A stretch of 10,242 nt of DNA from an uncultured Robinsoniella sp. GTDB lineage: Bacteria > Bacillota > Clostridia > Lachnospirales > Lachnospiraceae. The notes under the pieces were generated by a model, which saw only the letters and a program-made list of their open reading frames with translations, was not told where the DNA came from and searched no databases. Positions within the stretch are counted from its first letter, which is position 1, and each line of letters begins with the position of its first letter. Shown one piece after another: positions 8,301 to 10,242 of this stretch. The position numbers and the translations under genes were made by a program. The stretch covers positions 1 through 10,242 of the forward strand of contig UQCR01000171.1 of assembly GCA_900539655.1 (NCBI GenBank). The letters run 5' to 3'.

Positions 8301-9867
8301 ACCGGGATCTACAGGAAGCTTCCGGATTGGGAATGGTAAACTTATTCTTACCCGTGGAAGCGGTATGAATGCGGTGTGGATCCCCGAAGCAATTAACAAT
8401 CCTGAGTGGCATGATTATGTTGTGGAGGCCACTGTTGTAAAAACTTCCGGAGAGGAAGGGTTCCTGGTAGGTGCCGGTGCAAAGGATACAGAAAATTATT
8501 TCTGGTACAATATAGGCGGTTGGAACAATAAAATGACTGCAGTAGAGCGCGCCAGAACCGGCAGGGGTAAAGTGGTGATCGGTAATAGCTTCTACAAAGA
8601 TTTCAGCCCTGTTGTTGTGAACGATGAAATGAAAGTTACCTTTAATTATGGTGTTAACGGGAAGATTGAAGCGGGATACGTATCGGCAACTACTGACAAG
8701 TCCAAAGATTTCTCCGGAAATCTGAAGCCTTATCAGAATGATATCTATCAGGTGTGTTCCAAAGATGATGAATATATTTACCTGAAACTGGTGAATCATG
8801 ACAGTTATGCAAAAGATATCACCCTTACTTATCCATGTACCTTAACTTCGGATCAGGCAGAAATTATCTGCATGAGCGGAGAGGGAAGTGAAGAAAATGC
8901 AATAGGCAGCGAGCAGATTAAGCCGGTTGCATCGACAACAGGAATTGTAAACTCACAGGTAAAATATCTGGTTCCGGCTATGTCGTTTTCTGTTATTAAA
9001 GTGCCCTATCTGAAAGAGACAAGAGTCAGTGATATTACCTTAGATAGGCAGAACGCTATTATGGAAATCGGAGAGAGTATTACTTTAAATGCCAGGGTGT
9101 TACCGGAAGACGCATCGAATCCTGCTGTTGAATGGACAAGCAGCAGACCGGATGTGGCAACGGTGGAAAACGGAACGGTAAAAGCATTAAAAGCAGGGGA
9201 TGCGATGATTACAGCCAAAGCAGGTGAAAAAACAGCTTCCTGTGCAATTGCCGTTAAGGAAAAGACAGTGATCAAGCCGGATCCGAAGCCGGAACCAAAA
9301 CCGGAACCAAAGCCGGACCCGAAGCCAGATCCTAAACCAGAGCCGAAGCCGGATGTAAAACCGGTATCGAAAGCAAAAATTAAGTTAAACGCAGCATCCA
9401 TACCGCTGCGGGTAAATCAGACGACAAGCGCTGTAAAGATGAAGTCTTCCACGATCAAAGGCGACAAAATAAAATCAGCGAAGAGCAGCAGTAAAAAAAT
9501 AGCCGTTGTCAAAGTGAAAAAAGGCAAACTTCAGATTACCGGTAAAAAGAATGGAAATGCTACAATTACGGTTACAAGCAGCAAAGGAGGTTCTGCGAAA
9601 GTAAAGGTATATGTTAAGAAAAAAGAGGTAGCTACTAAGAGCTTGAAAATAAGTAAAAATGTGCAACTGAAACGCGGAAAAAAACTGACACTGAAAGTCA
9701 CGAGAAATCCAATTACCTCTGTGCAGAAGCTGACATGGACGAGTTCGCGTAAAAAGATTGTGTCTGTGAAGAATGGCGTGGTAAAGGGGCTTAAGAAAGG
9801 AAGGGCGACCATTACTGTGAGGAGCAGTAACGGTAAAAATGCGAAGTGTGTTGTAAAAGTTATTTAA
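5320..9867 (+). CDS. Secreted multidomain alpha-L-arabinofuranosidase (GH51) with LamG, Ig-like and basic C-terminal repeats
   Basis: This 1515-residue exported enzyme probably releases alpha-L-arabinofuranosyl units from plant glycans. Residues 1-29 are a Sec signal peptide (MVKKK, hydrophobic core, cut after AFA). Residues 37-268 are LamG/concanavalin-like, and 274-363 an aBig-type Ig domain. The GH51 region is 368-1230. It has GLFFEDIN at 387-394, a CBM4-like insert near 440-575, RFPGG at 606-610, Glu754 in GIGNENW (likely acid/base) and Glu851 in FLGEYA (likely nucleophile). Its C-terminal sandwich (about 933-1230) is split by a jelly-roll-like insert near 978-1135. A Big_2 domain (1234-1315), a KPxP linker (1319-1346) and two very basic Big_2-like repeats (1352-1515) follow. 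There is no LPXTG sorting signal or membrane anchor. I chose ATG 5320 over the longer TTG start at 5284 because AGGGAG lies at 5308-5313 and the signal peptide then begins correctly. Terminators on both sides suggest a single-gene transcript. Confidence 0.9.
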   Translation: MVKKKVKQILSMVLAICVMATGVPASAFASEEGTTETGLLAHYDFSELSGNVAEGTIIKDVSGSSHDASAKGNKLTAEDSALVFPGGKYGSGAGYVELPKGMFDSQDTLTVSMWMQNKTGAGNYAAFYFGTEANSTNKEMPTRYFLLNPMNPKGVMKSVMTNSFSASTPYTTEVGLGATSYPSDGPVSSTDWSLYSVVITPDDITGYLNGVKYKTYPLNVTVSDFGSDLVSYIGKSPYKDIFYAGRVKDLRIYEGALSDQDIADLYYGGTSAGELLKRAKSALTIPEAGNGKINCTFVEKITLADSLLDGNVRVTWESDRTDIISVDGTVTNPEETTSVHLTARLASGSESDAKNFDITVIPAGDTEYSMVVDPYDEGAAISQQMIGLFFEDINSAADGGLYPEMVKNYSFENYFNTVSIAEPERGNQYSYKLHWVSDRDNGFVVSKEGGLNDKNTNYAQITGDMTLKNGGFAPMNNPNSAAMPIVKGEAFDFSIWTKADSNYTGTLKVKVVSEAGKDLTDEAVIDLVNDGTWQKAGVVLEGKKTQKGKLVLTVSGAGDEGVLNMDMVSLSPQDTYGYGDTNYAYGKGIRKDLVEKLQGLNPSFIRFPGGCIIEGNAGRDSYYNWENSIGPLEERKAIGNQWASDNGSYTNTYGYMQSYGFGYHEILKLCEDLGAEPFPILSAGVFCQFANGDNAPAAQGEELDKFAQHATHLIDYCWGSVISSDPTQSEWAQKRVENGHEETFNLNYIGIGNENWREKYLNNFEYIKDYVESYVSTNYPGRKITIISSAGPAAEDESYRFAWDWLNENDPGETLVDEHYYQSKEFMLNSDDRYDYYTRKEDGGSDVFLGEYATHLQNNRNNNLESAICDAAYMTGIERNGDIVRHASYAPLFEKIGSTNWSQNMIHFDEYDSFATPNYYTQQMFAQNYGTQVVNTTLEKQGANYSQNTGSPIIGTWLSEGYVSHVKVTREDGKVLLDDNFTANAAAGSKWEAVPGSTGSFRIGNGKLILTRGSGMNAVWIPEAINNPEWHDYVVEATVVKTSGEEGFLVGAGAKDTENYFWYNIGGWNNKMTAVERARTGRGKVVIGNSFYKDFSPVVVNDEMKVTFNYGVNGKIEAGYVSATTDKSKDFSGNLKPYQNDIYQVCSKDDEYIYLKLVNHDSYAKDITLTYPCTLTSDQAEIICMSGEGSEENAIGSEQIKPVASTTGIVNSQVKYLVPAMSFSVIKVPYLKETRVSDITLDRQNAIMEIGESITLNARVLPEDASNPAVEWTSSRPDVATVENGTVKALKAGDAMITAKAGEKTASCAIAVKEKTVIKPDPKPEPKPEPKPDPKPDPKPEPKPDVKPVSKAKIKLNAASIPLRVNQTTSAVKMKSSTIKGDKIKSAKSSSKKIAVVKVKKGKLQITGKKNGNATITVTSSKGGSAKVKVYVKKKEVATKSLKISKNVQLKRGKKLTLKVTRNPITSVQKLTWTSSRKKIVSVKNGVVKGLKKGRATITVRSSNGKNAKCVVKVI
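9274..9357 (+). repeat. Seven 12-bp tandem units encoding a KPxP linker
   Basis: Seven in-frame 12-bp units encode KPDP, KPEP, KPEP, KPDP, KPDP, KPEP and KPDV, followed by one more KP. They form an extended Pro-rich spacer between the first Big_2 domain and the basic C-terminal repeats. Synonymous codons vary between units (CCG, CCA, CCT; AAG, AAA), so the array is not a very recent expansion. Such arrays can still change copy number between strains. The role is probably to hold the enzyme away from the wall or the wall-binding tail. Confidence 0.9.
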
Positions 9868-9922
9868 GCGAATAGGGTAACTTGTATCTAAATGTATCGT
9901 TAATAATAGCAGACTGGTTTAG

Positions 9923-9960
9923 CAGGGACAGGCATGAGTATCATGCTTGTCCCTGTTTTT
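9923..9960 (+). terminator. Strong intrinsic terminator after the arabinofuranosidase gene
   Basis: A 15-pair stem is formed by CAGGGACAGGCATGA at 9923-9937 and TCATGCTTGTCCCTG at 9941-9955, with one wobble pair and the tight loop GTA. Five T residues at 9956-9960 follow. It starts 55 nt after the stop codon and ends the last transcript in the window. Confidence 0.93.
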
Positions 9961-10242
9961 GCGATTTCCCGTTAAAGCGGGTTGATATAAGATTTTTCAT
10001 GCTGCGTGATTAAAATATTATTTAAGTATATTTGAGTAAATTTGAGTATGACTTCTTTAATTACGATATATAAAACTTTATTTGGTTTGTTTATATAAAA
10101 CATTACAATAAAATTTATGTAAACATTTATATGTATTAAGCATTTTTTACTTAAAAAACGTATTTCTACTAATAATAAAGATGTTTTTCACAATTTCGGT
10201 GCTGTAAAATTAGAAGAAAATCACAAAAATTAAATATAAAAA
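9961..10242. other. AT-rich gene-free tail
   Basis: No convincing coding region is seen on either strand in these 282 bases. The longest ATG-started reads are only a few codons, and none has a ribosome binding site. The region contains three tandem 10-bp units (10020-10049) and an imperfect 13-bp direct repeat (10068-10080 and 10093-10105). Its composition and motifs resemble the left-end control region, so it is probably the promoter region of a gene to the right. Confidence 0.5.
10020..10049 (+). repeat. Three tandem 10-bp units, possible regulator site
   Basis: The units abut exactly: ATTTAAGTAT at 10020-10029, ATTTGAGTAA at 10030-10039 and ATTTGAGTAT at 10040-10049. All fit ATTTRAGTAW, and the period is about one helical turn. 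They closely match ATTTAAATAA at 111-120 and 145-154 in front of the transporter operon. I infer a direct-repeat binding site for a regulator, perhaps shared by both regions. Response regulators of the OmpR/PhoB type use direct repeats with an 11-bp period, but nothing here identifies the protein. Confidence 0.5.

Noticed and set aside
7360..8799. Long minus-strand reading frames (7360-7890 and 8191-8799).
   Set aside because: They lie fully inside the GH51 coding region, whose catalytic motifs are intact in the plus frame, and they have no recognisable domains.
9274..9357. Regular 12-bp repeat considered as a CRISPR-like array.
   Set aside because: There are no spacers, the units are in frame, and they encode a Pro-Lys linker.
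9006..9401. Minus-strand reading frame rich in Gly-Ser-Gly-Phe repeats.
   Set aside because: It is the antisense reading of the 12-bp KPxP linker repeats of the arabinofuranosidase and has no start signals of its own.
9968..9981. CCCG/CGGG hairpin after the last terminator.
   Set aside because: It has only four firm pairs and no T-run. It is too weak to be called a terminator or regulator.

Overview
The window looks like a carbohydrate-utilisation locus of a gut-type Firmicute, most likely a Lachnospiraceae/Clostridia member. The reasons are AT-rich intergenic DNA with strong AGGAGG-type ribosome binding sites, a lipoprotein sugar-binding protein, CUT1-type permeases without a dedicated ATPase, and a secreted multidomain glycosidase ending in lysine-rich bacterial Ig-like repeats, a tail typical of that family. 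I cannot fix the genus from the sequence.

Layout, all genes on the plus strand. 1-242: AT-rich control region with phased copies of a 10-bp element. 243-1580: lipoprotein solute-binding protein. 1599-1619: GC-only hairpin. 1645-2517 and 2527-3366: the two membrane permeases. 3367-3497: a gap whose reading frame is open and protein-like. 3498-5033: cytoplasmic DUF5060/apiosidase-like/DUF5605 glycoside hydrolase. 5059-5087: intrinsic terminator. 5088-5319: leader of the last gene. 5320-9867: a 1515-residue secreted GH51-type alpha-L-arabinofuranosidase with many accessory domains. 9923-9960: strong intrinsic terminator. 9961-10242: AT-rich, no gene seen, containing three perfectly tandem 10-bp units related to those at the left end.

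Inferred working model: the exported enzyme removes arabinofuranosyl residues from a plant polysaccharide or glycoprotein at or near the cell surface. The lipoprotein and permease pair imports an oligosaccharide, powered by a shared MsmX/MsmK-type ATPase encoded elsewhere. The cytoplasmic hydrolase finishes the job. The transported sugar is not proven by the sequence. No transcription regulator lies in the window.

No wholly new system stands out. The points most worth a second look are the repeated 10-bp motif flanking the locus, the open protein-like frame ahead of the 3498 start, and the domain build of the large arabinofuranosidase, which has a predicted domain inserted in its C-terminal beta-sandwich and a very basic tail.
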